Of a stretch of 38,648 nt of DNA, positions 6,224-13,482 are shown in pieces (positions within the stretch are counted from its first letter, which is position 1; each line of letters opens with the position of its first letter). Origin of the DNA: Pseudomonadota bacterium (lineage in GTDB: Bacteria; Pseudomonadota; Gammaproteobacteria; Burkholderiales; Ferrovaceae); the NCBI GenBank assembly GCA_021850135.1, contig JAJZRV010000012.1, positions 1 to 38,648 of the forward strand, in the 5' to 3' direction. Made by a program: the position numbers and the translations under genes. Under the pieces are notes generated by a model. That model saw nothing but the letters and a program-made list of their open reading frames with translations. It had not been told where the DNA came from and searched no databases.

Positions 6224-8756
6224 AAGAGGGGAGCAGCGAATCGCTCTCAGGCTTGCTCAGGTAGCGAGTTAAAGCTTCCTGGGTGGTCTTGAAAGTGTGC
6301 TGTGCTTCAGAAAGCATGGCCTCCGCATTGGCCGCGATACCGCTTGCGCCTATCTGCATGATATTGCCGCAGATAAGGTGTAGTGCCTCCGCGCCAATGT
6401 TTCCGGCACTTCCCTTTATGGTATGCGCCAGTTCAAGGAATGCATCGTGGTCATGATGGGCTAACGCATGCCGCATGGCCTCGAGCAGCTTTTCTGTTTC
6501 AGAAATGAACCCATGAATCACTATGGGCATGAAGTCATCCTGCCCTTCGCCAAGAAGCTCCAGATGCCGCAAAGTCGCTTCTCTGATCAAGGGCTGTTGT
6601 TCAGAAATGTCGGGGTTATTGTGAGGCCCATCAAATTCAGCAGGGTCTTTGCGCGTTTCAGTCGAAGTCAGGTTACTGATTTTTTCAAGAAGAGAAACAG
6701 CATCGACAGGTTTGCTCATGTAGGCATCTGCCCCGGCCTCCTCACATTCCTGCATGGCTTCAGTGGTTGCATTTGCGGTCAGGACGATGACCGGGGTCGG
6801 AGGTTTTTGGCGTGAGGTTGCACGGTGAATTTTTAGGACATCCAATCCGCCCATGAGTGGCATATTCATGTCCAGAATGATCAACCCATAATGACCGTTT
6901 TCGAGTTTATCAAGCGCTTCTTCGCCATTTTCGGCAAGATCAACCCTGTGTCCACCGTACTCCAGAATCTTGGAAATGATCTTTCTGCTGGTTCCATTAT
7001 CTTCTGCAAGTAAAATAGACGTGCCCGTTTTCTCCAGTGTGCTACGTTGGTAATGCTCTTTGAATGAAATGACACCCTGCTGTGGTTGAGGGGCCATAAT
7101 GCCATGCAGCGCGTTGAAAAGGAGCGTCTTGTCCACTGGCGATCGTAGCAGGCAAGAGTAACCCATTTCCAGAAGGTCTTTTTCATCCAGTCCCTGAAGG
7201 TCTGCGGTAAGCCAGATCAGCGATATCTCCCTGGACGGGCATGCTTCTACAACACGGCTCGCAAATTCGCCAGCATTTATTCCAAGATGCTGTGGGCTGC
7301 ACAAAACGATAGTCGCCTTATGCTGGCTGGCTGGTAACCGTTCGAGGTGAGAAAAAAAATGTGGAAGCGCAATCTCGTGCTGAAATTGGACACCCCAACC
7401 ATTCAAATATTCGCCAAGGGTTTCTCTTTCACTGGATCGCATACCCAGGGTAATAACGCGAAGTTGCCCCAATGCACGAGGTGCATCTGAAAGTTTTGAG
7501 GCAGGTTGCTTGTCAAAAGGGAGTTCAAACCAGAAGACGCTGCCAACGCCGGGTTCGCTTTGGAGCCCCATCTCGCCCCCCATGAGACCCGCAAGTTGTC
7601 GTGAGATGGTCGTTCCCAATCCACTACCACCGTACTGACGCGAGATATCAGTGCTTGCCTGGGTAAAACTGTCAAAAATTGATTTTTGCGCCTCGGGTGA
7701 AATCCCTATGCCTGTATCGATGACTTCAAATCGGATTCGAGTGCTTGTTCCGTCTTGTTGCGACGTGCTAACGCGTAATTCCACGCTGCCTTTATTGGTG
7801 AATTTAATGGCATTCCCGACCAGGTTGATGATGATCTGACGCAAGTGAAGCGAGTCTCCCCGCAGCAAGAAGCATGTCTCAGAGCTAAAGCGTACGTCGA
7901 GTCGTAATCCCTTAAGGCGCGCCTGGGATTTGAACATCTCAAGCGTACCTCTTACTAACTGGTGCAAATCAAAGTCTACCTTTTCACTGGCCAGCTTACC
8001 GCTTTCAATCTTCGCAAAGTCAAGGACGTTTTCAATCAGCTGTAGCAGCGTCTGCGCTGATGTCTTCAGGGTATTGACCAGATCAAATTGTTCGCCATTG
8101 AGCGGTGTAGTTGTCAGTAGGTCGCTCGTTCCAATGACCCCATTGAGTGGCGTACGCATCTCATGGCTCATATGGGCGAGAAAGCGGCTTTTTGCCTGAT
8201 TTGCCTCCTGAGCCGCACGTACCGCATGATTCAGCTGGTTGAGAAGCTTCAGGAGGTAGGGTGGAATGAGCGTAAGCGTAAGCAGCAATCCAAAGGCTAG
8301 CCTGGGTTGTGATAACCAGAATGGGTTTTGCGTAACAACGAGGGAGAAGCCCAGCAAGCTAAAAATATACGATCCAATGAGGGAGGGGACACCGTATCTA
8401 ATCCCATTGCCGACAATGACCCACAGATAAATCCCATAAAACAAATAGCCTGCTTCCTGCAAATTCAGCATGACGTAGGTGACTGCACCAATATCCAAAA
8501 CCATGGCCAGCCATTGCCGTTTTCTCGAGCTGATTCTGTTGATCAAAACAATAAGCAGCAAACCTATGGACAACAAAAGCCAAAATTCTGAAAACGTATA
8601 AACCTTTTTCGGAATGACCTGCTGCGGGTCTAGAAGATTTTCTACAGTCAGGTAAAGCAGAATGAAAAATGAGAATGTGACTCTGAGCACGACTTGCTCA
8701 TGCTCACCTTCGCGCTCTCTCACTCTTTGAATGAAATAGCGAATTTTTTCATTCAT
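6213..8756 (-). CDS. rpfC: RpfC-like membrane hybrid sensor kinase with HPt, plus a degenerate receiver
   Basis: The 847-residue order is: five or six membrane helices (about 22-175) as DSF input module; HisKA with FLAHMSHEMRTPLNG and phospho-acceptor His198; HATPase with NLVGNAIKFT (N box), DTGIGIS (347-353) and GGSGLG; a degenerate receiver (about 430-556); a true receiver ending its third strand at LIILDMNMP (Asp629) with Lys682; and an HPt domain with AHTIKGSAGN (His778). Xanthomonas RpfC is about 726 residues with one receiver, so the difference matches the extra domain. The start overlaps the rpfG stop (ATGA), giving translational coupling. The expected relay is His198 to Asp629 to His778 to RpfG Asp68. 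Base composition is clearly more AT-rich than in rpfG. Confidence 0.92.
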   Translation of the reverse strand: MNEKIRYFIQRVREREGEHEQVVLRVTFSFFILLYLTVENLLDPQQVIPKKVYTFSEFWLLLSIGLLLIVLINRISSRKRQWLAMVLDIGAVTYVMLNLQEAGYLFYGIYLWVIVGNGIRYGVPSLIGSYIFSLLGFSLVVTQNPFWLSQPRLAFGLLLTLTLIPPYLLKLLNQLNHAVRAAQEANQAKSRFLAHMSHEMRTPLNGVIGTSDLLTTTPLNGEQFDLVNTLKTSAQTLLQLIENVLDFAKIESGKLASEKVDFDLHQLVRGTLEMFKSQARLKGLRLDVRFSSETCFLLRGDSLHLRQIIINLVGNAIKFTNKGSVELRVSTSQQDGTSTRIRFEVIDTGIGISPEAQKSIFDSFTQASTDISRQYGGSGLGTTISRQLAGLMGGEMGLQSEPGVGSVFWFELPFDKQPASKLSDAPRALGQLRVITLGMRSSERETLGEYLNGWGVQFQHEIALPHFFSHLERLPASQHKATIVLCSPQHLGINAGEFASRVVEACPSREISLIWLTADLQGLDEKDLLEMGYSCLLRSPVDKTLLFNALHGIMAPQPQQGVISFKEHYQRSTLEKTGTSILLAEDNGTSRKIISKILEYGGHRVDLAENGEEALDKLENGHYGLIILDMNMPLMGGLDVLKIHRATSRQKPPTPVIVLTANATTEAMQECEEAGADAYMSKPVDAVSLLEKISNLTSTETRKDPAEFDGPHNNPDISEQQPLIREATLRHLELLGEGQDDFMPIVIHGFISETEKLLEAMRHALAHHDHDAFLELAHTIKGSAGNIGAEALHLICGNIMQIGASGIAANAEAMLSEAQHTFKTTQEALTRYLSKPESDSLLPSSTQ

Positions 8757-9865
8757 TGAATCACCTTGATCGAAGGCGTCGTCATCGTGTCCCGAAGTTG
8801 TTGCTGCACCAGGCTGATCTTGCTGAACTGGGCAATGAAGGCGTCCACGCAGGCCGGGTCGAAATGCTTGTTGCGGTTGGCCGAAAGGTAGGCCAAGGCA
8901 TCATCGTTGGACCACGCTTTTTTATAGGGCCGCACCGAGGTCAAGGCGTCAAAGACGTCGGCCACCGCGACAATGCGGGCTTCAAGCGCGATGTCATTGC
9001 CCTTCAACCCCTGGGGATAGCCGCTGCCATCGTATTTTTCGTGGTGTCCCAGGGCGATTTGCGCGCCCTGGATGAGAATGTTGGAGGGACTTTCCTTGAG
9101 AATCTTGTAACCGATCATGGGATGGTTCTTCATCACTTCGAACTCTTCAGAAGTCAGGCGGCCCGGCTTGAGCAGGATCTGGTCAGGGATGCCGATCTTG
9201 CCGATATCGTGCATGGGGGCGGCCATCTCGATGAGCTCGCAGCGTGTCTGGTTAAGGCCGATCCCCTCTGCAATCAGGCGGGAATAACGCGCCATTCTCA
9301 GAATATGATTGCCCGTTTCTGCGTCCCGAAATTCGCCCGCCTTGGCAAGGCAGTACAGGGTTTCCTGTTCCCGCTCGCGGATTTGTTGGGTTGCCTTGTA
9401 GACGGCATGTTCGAGGTCCTGCGAATGCGCCTGCAGGTTCTTTTCATGCTGGCGCAGCACCAGCAGATTGCGGCAACGCACGCGACATTCGTAAGGGTCG
9501 ATGGGCTTGGTCATGAAATCCGTTGCCCCGGCATCCAGGGCACCGTAGCGGATGCCCAGCTCGTCGTGCGATGTGATGACGATGATTGGAATCGTTTCCA
9601 GGGAGGGGATCTGGCGAATCGCGATGATCACATCCAACCCGGACATTTCCTTCATCCTGTAGTCCACCAGGATCAGGTCGGGCTGATTCCACTGGATCCA
9701 TTCCAATGACTGCAGCGGGGAGGGGAAAGTATGCGTGACGATGTCGCTTTGAATGCTGCGAACGATCTTGTCGAGAATGACTCGACTGGTGAATTCGTCG
9801 TCAATGATGGCGACCACCGGCGGGGCCTGATGGACGGCACTAGGCGCGGATTGCTGGAATGACAT
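8753..9865 (-). CDS. rpfG: RpfG-like response regulator with HD-GYP c-di-GMP phosphodiesterase
   Basis: The 370-residue product has a receiver domain (about 17-135: acidic IIDDE at 20-24, phospho-acceptor Asp68 in LILVDYR, Lys120 in MTKP), a coiled linker (140-170), and an HD-GYP domain with MHDIGKIGIP (His219-Asp220) and HHEKYDGSGYPQGLKG (GYP at 282-284). All known metal and substrate residues appear present, so it should hydrolyse c-di-GMP when phosphorylated. Ribosome site GAGGGGA precedes the ATG. It is the first gene of rpfG-rpfC, read from the promoter at 9909-9937. The pair converges on rpfF, as in the rpfGHC/rpfF layout of Xanthomonas but without rpfH. Confidence 0.93.
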   Translation of the reverse strand: MSFQQSAPSAVHQAPPVVAIIDDEFTSRVILDKIVRSIQSDIVTHTFPSPLQSLEWIQWNQPDLILVDYRMKEMSGLDVIIAIRQIPSLETIPIIVITSHDELGIRYGALDAGATDFMTKPIDPYECRVRCRNLLVLRQHEKNLQAHSQDLEHAVYKATQQIREREQETLYCLAKAGEFRDAETGNHILRMARYSRLIAEGIGLNQTRCELIEMAAPMHDIGKIGIPDQILLKPGRLTSEEFEVMKNHPMIGYKILKESPSNILIQGAQIALGHHEKYDGSGYPQGLKGNDIALEARIVAVADVFDALTSVRPYKKAWSNDDALAYLSANRNKHFDPACVDAFIAQFSKISLVQQQLRDTMTTPSIKVIQ

Positions 9866-9908
9866 GAGAATCCCCTCTCACTGACACGAAATGATCAGTT
9901 TAGCGCGT

Positions 9909-9937
9909 ACTTTATCCTTAAATCCGGTTGTCCACAA
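9909..9937 (-). promoter_or_regulatory. Candidate promoter for rpfG-rpfC
   Basis: On the minus strand TTGTGG (9937-9932), a 17-base spacer, then TAAAGT (9914-9909). A start about seven bases further gives a leader of about 35 bases before the rpfG ATG at 9865. Confidence 0.5.
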
Positions 9938-9999
9938 TTCAGGCCATCTTCCTGTTAATTCTGGAAAACTTTGCAGGTCTGAAGTGGGGGGAGGGCAAA

Positions 10000-10035
10000 G
10001 AAAAAGGGCTAGCGACACGACGTGCGCTAGCCCTT
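10000..10035 (-). terminator. Intrinsic terminator of tRNA-Asn
   Basis: AAGGGCTAGCG (10004-10014) and CGCTAGCCCTT (10025-10035) form an 11-bp perfect stem that can be extended inward by CAC/GTG. Read on the minus strand it is followed by TTTTTCTTT. It lies seven bases beyond the tRNA 3' end. Confidence 0.85.
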
Positions 10036-10041
10036 GAATTT

Positions 10042-10117
10042 TGGCTCCTCGACCTGGGCTCGAACCAGGGACCTGCGGATTAACAGTCCGTCGCTCTACC
10101 GACTGAGCTATCGAGGA
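10042..10117 (-). tRNA. tRNA-Asn (anticodon GUU), CCA encoded
   Basis: A 76-base minus-strand cloverleaf: acceptor TCCTCGA pairs with TCGAGGA, the D-arm is TAGCTCAGTCGGTAGAGC, the anticodon loop CTGTTAA carries GTT, the T-arm contains GGTTCGAGCC, and GCCA ends the gene. A strong promoter lies just upstream and a terminator downstream, so it is an independent unit. No integrase or duplicated 3' end was found nearby, so it is not an obvious attachment site. Confidence 0.97.
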
Positions 10118-10132
10118 ATCGGTAAACCGTAG

Positions 10133-10161
10133 ATTTTAAATGCTTAGAGAGGGGGGGTCAA
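10133..10161 (-). promoter_or_regulatory. Promoter of tRNA-Asn
   Basis: On the minus strand TTGACC (10161-10156), exactly 17 bases, then TAAAAT (10138-10133), about 15 bases before the mature tRNA 5' end. The -35 box lies within the stem-loop that follows the aminotransferase gene. Confidence 0.75.
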
Positions 10162-10172
10162 GAGAGACCCCC
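10153..10172 (-). terminator. Terminator-like hairpin after the aminotransferase gene
   Basis: GGGGGTC (10153-10159) pairs with GACCCCC (10166-10172) around a six-base loop, seven bases past the TAA at 10180. The following T-run is poor (TCTCTAAG), so termination may be partial. Confidence 0.5.
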
Positions 10173-10179
10173 GCCTAAT

Positions 10180-11385
10180 TTAGCCCAATACCTGCGCAAT
10201 GGCTTCCACGACCGTGTCGATATTGCGGGTATTGAGTGCAGCGACACAGATCCGCCCCGAGTCCACGGCATAAACTGAAAACTCGGTCTTGAGGCGGGCC
10301 ACCTGGGCCTGACTGAGTCCGGAAAACGAAAACATGCCGTTCTGGTGCGCGACGAAACTGAAATCCTGCGCGGGCAGGCGCGCCTTCAGTTTGGTGACGA
10401 AGCTCTGGCGCATGGCTTTGATGCGGTCACGCATGCCTGCCAGCTCCTGCTCCCAGAGGGCCCTCAACTCCGGCGTGCCCAGCACGGTCGCCACAATCTG
10501 GGCGCCGTGGGTGGGCGGATTGGAATAGTTGGTGCGGACCACGCGCTTGATCTGTGACAGGACACGCTGGGCCTCTTCACGGCTGGTTGCCACCAGATTG
10601 AAGGCCCCGATGCGCTCACCGTACAGCGAGAAAGACTTGGAGAATGAATTGGAAACCAGCAGGGCCCGGCCCGTGGCTGCAAAGCGGCGCACCACAGCGC
10701 CATCTTCGGCGATCGAGCGCGAAAATCCCTGATAGGCCAGATCGAGGAAAGGAACGAGTTCGCGCCGTCCGATGACTTCAATCACCTGATCCCATTGACT
10801 GTCGGTCAGGTCGACCCCGCTGGGATTGTGGCAACAGGCGTGGAGCACGATGACGGTACCGGCCTTGGCGCCTTCGAGTGCCTTCAGCATCCCCGGGAAA
10901 TTCACGCCGTGGCTGGCCGCGTCATAGTAGGGGTAGGTCTTGACCGGAAAACCGGCGGACTCGAACAGGGCGCGGTGGTTTTCCCAACTGGGGTCGGAAA
11001 TCCACACTTCGGCATCCGGGTTGAAACGCTTGAGGAAGTCGGCGCCGATTTTCAGCCCCCCGGTGCCGCCCAGGGATTGCACAGTGATGGCGCGGCCTTC
11101 GGTGACGGCGGGAGCGTCTGTACCAAACACCAGGGCCTGAACGAGCTTGTCGTAGCTCGCCAACCCGTCGATGGGCAGGTAGCTCCGCGGCGCGGCAGCA
11201 GCGGTCAGTTGGGCTTCGGCGCGCTTGACGCACTCCAGCAACGGCACCTTGCCGTTGTCGTCGGTATAGACGCCGACCCCCAGATTGACTTTGGCGGGGT
11301 TGGTGTCCGCGTTGTAAGCTTCAGTAATCCCCAGAATCGGGTCACGGGGGGCCATTTCGATGGAACTGAACAGGGATCCGGTCAT
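10180..11385 (-). CDS. Aspartate/aromatic amino acid aminotransferase (class I, PLP)
   Basis: The 401-residue product has the AspC/TyrB form of fold-type I aminotransferases. It starts with MAPRDPILGITEAYNAD and VNLGVGVY. Further on are LHACCHNPSGVD (Asn187-Pro188), DLAYQGF, and SNSFSKSFSLYGERIGA, in which Lys250 should form the Schiff base with pyridoxal phosphate. It transfers amino groups between aspartate or aromatic amino acids and 2-oxoglutarate in the cytoplasm. AspC and TyrB are too close to separate by eye, so no symbol is given. The gene is divergent from uvrB over a 59-base gap and is followed by a hairpin and tRNA-Asn. All key residues are present and its length is normal for the family. 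Confidence 0.93.
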   Translation of the reverse strand: MTGSLFSSIEMAPRDPILGITEAYNADTNPAKVNLGVGVYTDDNGKVPLLECVKRAEAQLTAAAAPRSYLPIDGLASYDKLVQALVFGTDAPAVTEGRAITVQSLGGTGGLKIGADFLKRFNPDAEVWISDPSWENHRALFESAGFPVKTYPYYDAASHGVNFPGMLKALEGAKAGTVIVLHACCHNPSGVDLTDSQWDQVIEVIGRRELVPFLDLAYQGFSRSIAEDGAVVRRFAATGRALLVSNSFSKSFSLYGERIGAFNLVATSREEAQRVLSQIKRVVRTNYSNPPTHGAQIVATVLGTPELRALWEQELAGMRDRIKAMRQSFVTKLKARLPAQDFSFVAHQNGMFSFSGLSQAQVARLKTEFSVYAVDSGRICVAALNTRNIDTVVEAIAQVLG

Positions 11386-11399
11386 GATACGCTCTGAAT

Positions 11400-11428
11400 G
11401 TTAAAATCGTGGTCCAATAACTCGTCAA
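11400..11428 (-). promoter_or_regulatory. Candidate promoter for the aminotransferase gene
   Basis: Minus strand TTGACG (11428-11423), 17 bases, TTTAAC (11405-11400), in the 59-base divergent gap shared with uvrB. The short distance to the ATG at 11385 leaves a very short leader. Confidence 0.4.
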
Positions 11429-11444
11429 ACGCCCCATTCTAGCA

Positions 11445-13460
11445 GTGATCGCCACTTTCCCCAACAGCCCCTACCGCCTGCACCAGCCGTTTGAACCTGC
11501 AGGGGATCAACCCCAGGCCATCACCCAGCTGGTGGAGGGGCTTGCCGACGGCCTGCAATACCAGACCCTGCTTGGCGTGACGGGGTCCGGCAAGACGTTT
11601 ACCATGGCCAACGTCATCGCCCGGCTGGGGCGCCCGGCCATCGTGATGGCGCCCAATAAAACGCTCGCTGCCCAGCTGTACGCGGAATTGCGCGAATTCC
11701 TTCCGGAAAACGCGGTGGAGTATTTCGTGTCCTATTACGATTACTACCAGCCCGAAGCCTACGTGCCGGCGCGCGACCTGTACATCGAGAAGGACTCCAG
11801 CATCAACGAGCACATCGAGCAGATGCGCCTGTCCGCCACAAAGTCGCTGCTGGAACGGCCGGATTGCGTGATCGTGGCCACCGTCTCGGCCATCTACGGG
11901 ATTGGCGAGCTCGCCGAATACCACAGCATGATCCTGCATCTGCGCGATCAGGAAAAAATTGACCAGCGCGCCATCGTCTCCCGGCTGGTGGCCATGCAAT
12001 ACACCCGCAACGAAATGGAGTTTCGACGGGGCGTCTTTCGCGTCCGGGGCGACGTCATCGACATCTTTCCTGCGGAAAACAGCGAGGCCGCGTTGCGTGT
12101 GACGCTGTTTGACGACGAGGTGGAAAGCCTGATGCTGTTCGACCCGCTGACAGGTCGGACATTGCAGCGCCTGGGCCGCTTTACCGTGTTTCCTTCCAGC
12201 CATTACGTCACGCCACGCGACACCGTGCTGCGCGCCATCGACGCCATCAAGGCCGAGCTGCATGACCGCATCGAATTTTTTGCCCGCGAGCACAAACTGG
12301 TGGAGATGCAGCGCATCGAGCAGCGCACCCGCTACGATCTTGAAATGCTCAATGAAATCGGCTTCTGCAAGGGCATTGAAAACTACTCGCGACACCTGTC
12401 CCGGCGCGCCCCGGGCGAACCCCCGCCGACCTTGATCGAATATCTGCCCAAGAACGCCCTCATGTTCGTGGACGAATCCCATGTCACCATTCCCCAAATT
12501 GGTGGCATGTACAAGGGAGATCGGGCGCGCAAGGAAAATCTCGTCAATTACGGTTTCCGCCTGCCGTCGGCGCTGGACAACAGGCCCCTGCGTTTTGATG
12601 AATTCGAACGGTTGATGCCCCAGTGCATTTTCATTTCTGCCACTCCCGCAAGCTACGAAGCCAGCCACGCCGGGCAGGTGGTGGAGCAACTGGTCCGACC
12701 CACGGGATTGATCGATCCTGTGCTGGAAGTGCGACCGGCCCGCACGCAGGTGGACGACCTGTTGTCCGAAGCCACAGCGCGGGTTGCTGCCGGAGAACGC
12801 GTCCTGGTGACCACGCTGACCAAGCGCATGGCCGAGGATTTGACGGAGTATCTGGACGAGCATGGCATCAAGGTACGCTATCTCCATTCCGACATCGATA
12901 CCGTGGAACGGGTGGAAATCATCCGCGACCTGCGCATGGGCGTGTTCGACGTCCTGGTGGGAATCAATCTGCTGCGCGAAGGGCTGGACATTCCGGAGGT
13001 CTCACTGGTGGCGATCCTCGATGCGGACAAGGAGGGCTTCCTGCGCTCCGAACGCTCGCTGATCCAGACCATCGGACGGGCCGCGCGGCACATCCACGGA
13101 AAGGCCATCCTGTATGGCGATGCCATCACGGATTCCATGCGCGCAGCCATGGGTGAAACCGAACGTCGGCGTGCCTATCAGATCGCCTACAACGAGGCGC
13201 ATCACATCACGCCGCGCGGGGTGAGCAAGCGCATCAAGGACATCATCGAAGGGATCTATGACCCGGAATTCGCCTCGCAGGAACTGTCCAAAATCTCGGC
13301 GACAGAGCACCTCGACGAGCTGTCTGAAAAGCAGTTGACGGCCCTGCTCAAGCGATTGGAGAAGGAAATGCTTGAAGCGGCGCGAAACCTTGAATTCGAA
13401 CTGGCTGCGCAAAAACGAGATGAGTTGAAAAGCGTACGGGACTTCCTGTTGTTGTCGTGA
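11445..13460 (+). CDS. uvrB: UvrB, excinuclease ABC subunit B
   Basis: The 671-residue product is the damage-verification helicase of nucleotide excision repair, working with UvrA and UvrC. Walker A GVTGSGKT is at 44-51; the beta-hairpin [12 protein letters not shown] is at 97-108; the DEAD-like [14 protein letters not shown], the motif V/VI helicase blocks ([22 protein letters not shown]) and a C-terminal UVR motif for UvrC binding (about 630-665) all follow in order. The GTG at 11445 is the only sensible start: a stop lies just upstream in frame and the next ATG is past the Walker motif. No clear ribosome site precedes it, so the mRNA may have a weak or very short leader. Confidence 0.97.
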   Translation: MIATFPNSPYRLHQPFEPAGDQPQAITQLVEGLADGLQYQTLLGVTGSGKTFTMANVIARLGRPAIVMAPNKTLAAQLYAELREFLPENAVEYFVSYYDYYQPEAYVPARDLYIEKDSSINEHIEQMRLSATKSLLERPDCVIVATVSAIYGIGELAEYHSMILHLRDQEKIDQRAIVSRLVAMQYTRNEMEFRRGVFRVRGDVIDIFPAENSEAALRVTLFDDEVESLMLFDPLTGRTLQRLGRFTVFPSSHYVTPRDTVLRAIDAIKAELHDRIEFFAREHKLVEMQRIEQRTRYDLEMLNEIGFCKGIENYSRHLSRRAPGEPPPTLIEYLPKNALMFVDESHVTIPQIGGMYKGDRARKENLVNYGFRLPSALDNRPLRFDEFERLMPQCIFISATPASYEASHAGQVVEQLVRPTGLIDPVLEVRPARTQVDDLLSEATARVAAGERVLVTTLTKRMAEDLTEYLDEHGIKVRYLHSDIDTVERVEIIRDLRMGVFDVLVGINLLREGLDIPEVSLVAILDADKEGFLRSERSLIQTIGRAARHIHGKAILYGDAITDSMRAAMGETERRRAYQIAYNEAHHITPRGVSKRIKDIIEGIYDPEFASQELSKISATEHLDELSEKQLTALLKRLEKEMLEAARNLEFELAAQKRDELKSVRDFLLLS

Positions 13461-13482
13461 ATTTCAAGCAAGGATGGTATTG

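Noticed and set aside
8756-9709. 317-codon open frame antisense to rpfG
   Set aside because: rpfG has all receiver and HD-GYP residues; the opposite frame is His/Gln-rich noise.
10042-10117. tRNA-Asn as integration site of a mobile element
   Set aside because: No integrase, no duplicate of the tRNA 3' end, and both flanks hold ordinary genes with matching promoter and terminator.
11439-12887. 482-codon open frame antisense to uvrB
   Set aside because: It is a shadow of the uvrB codon bias, with no ribosome site or recognisable domain.
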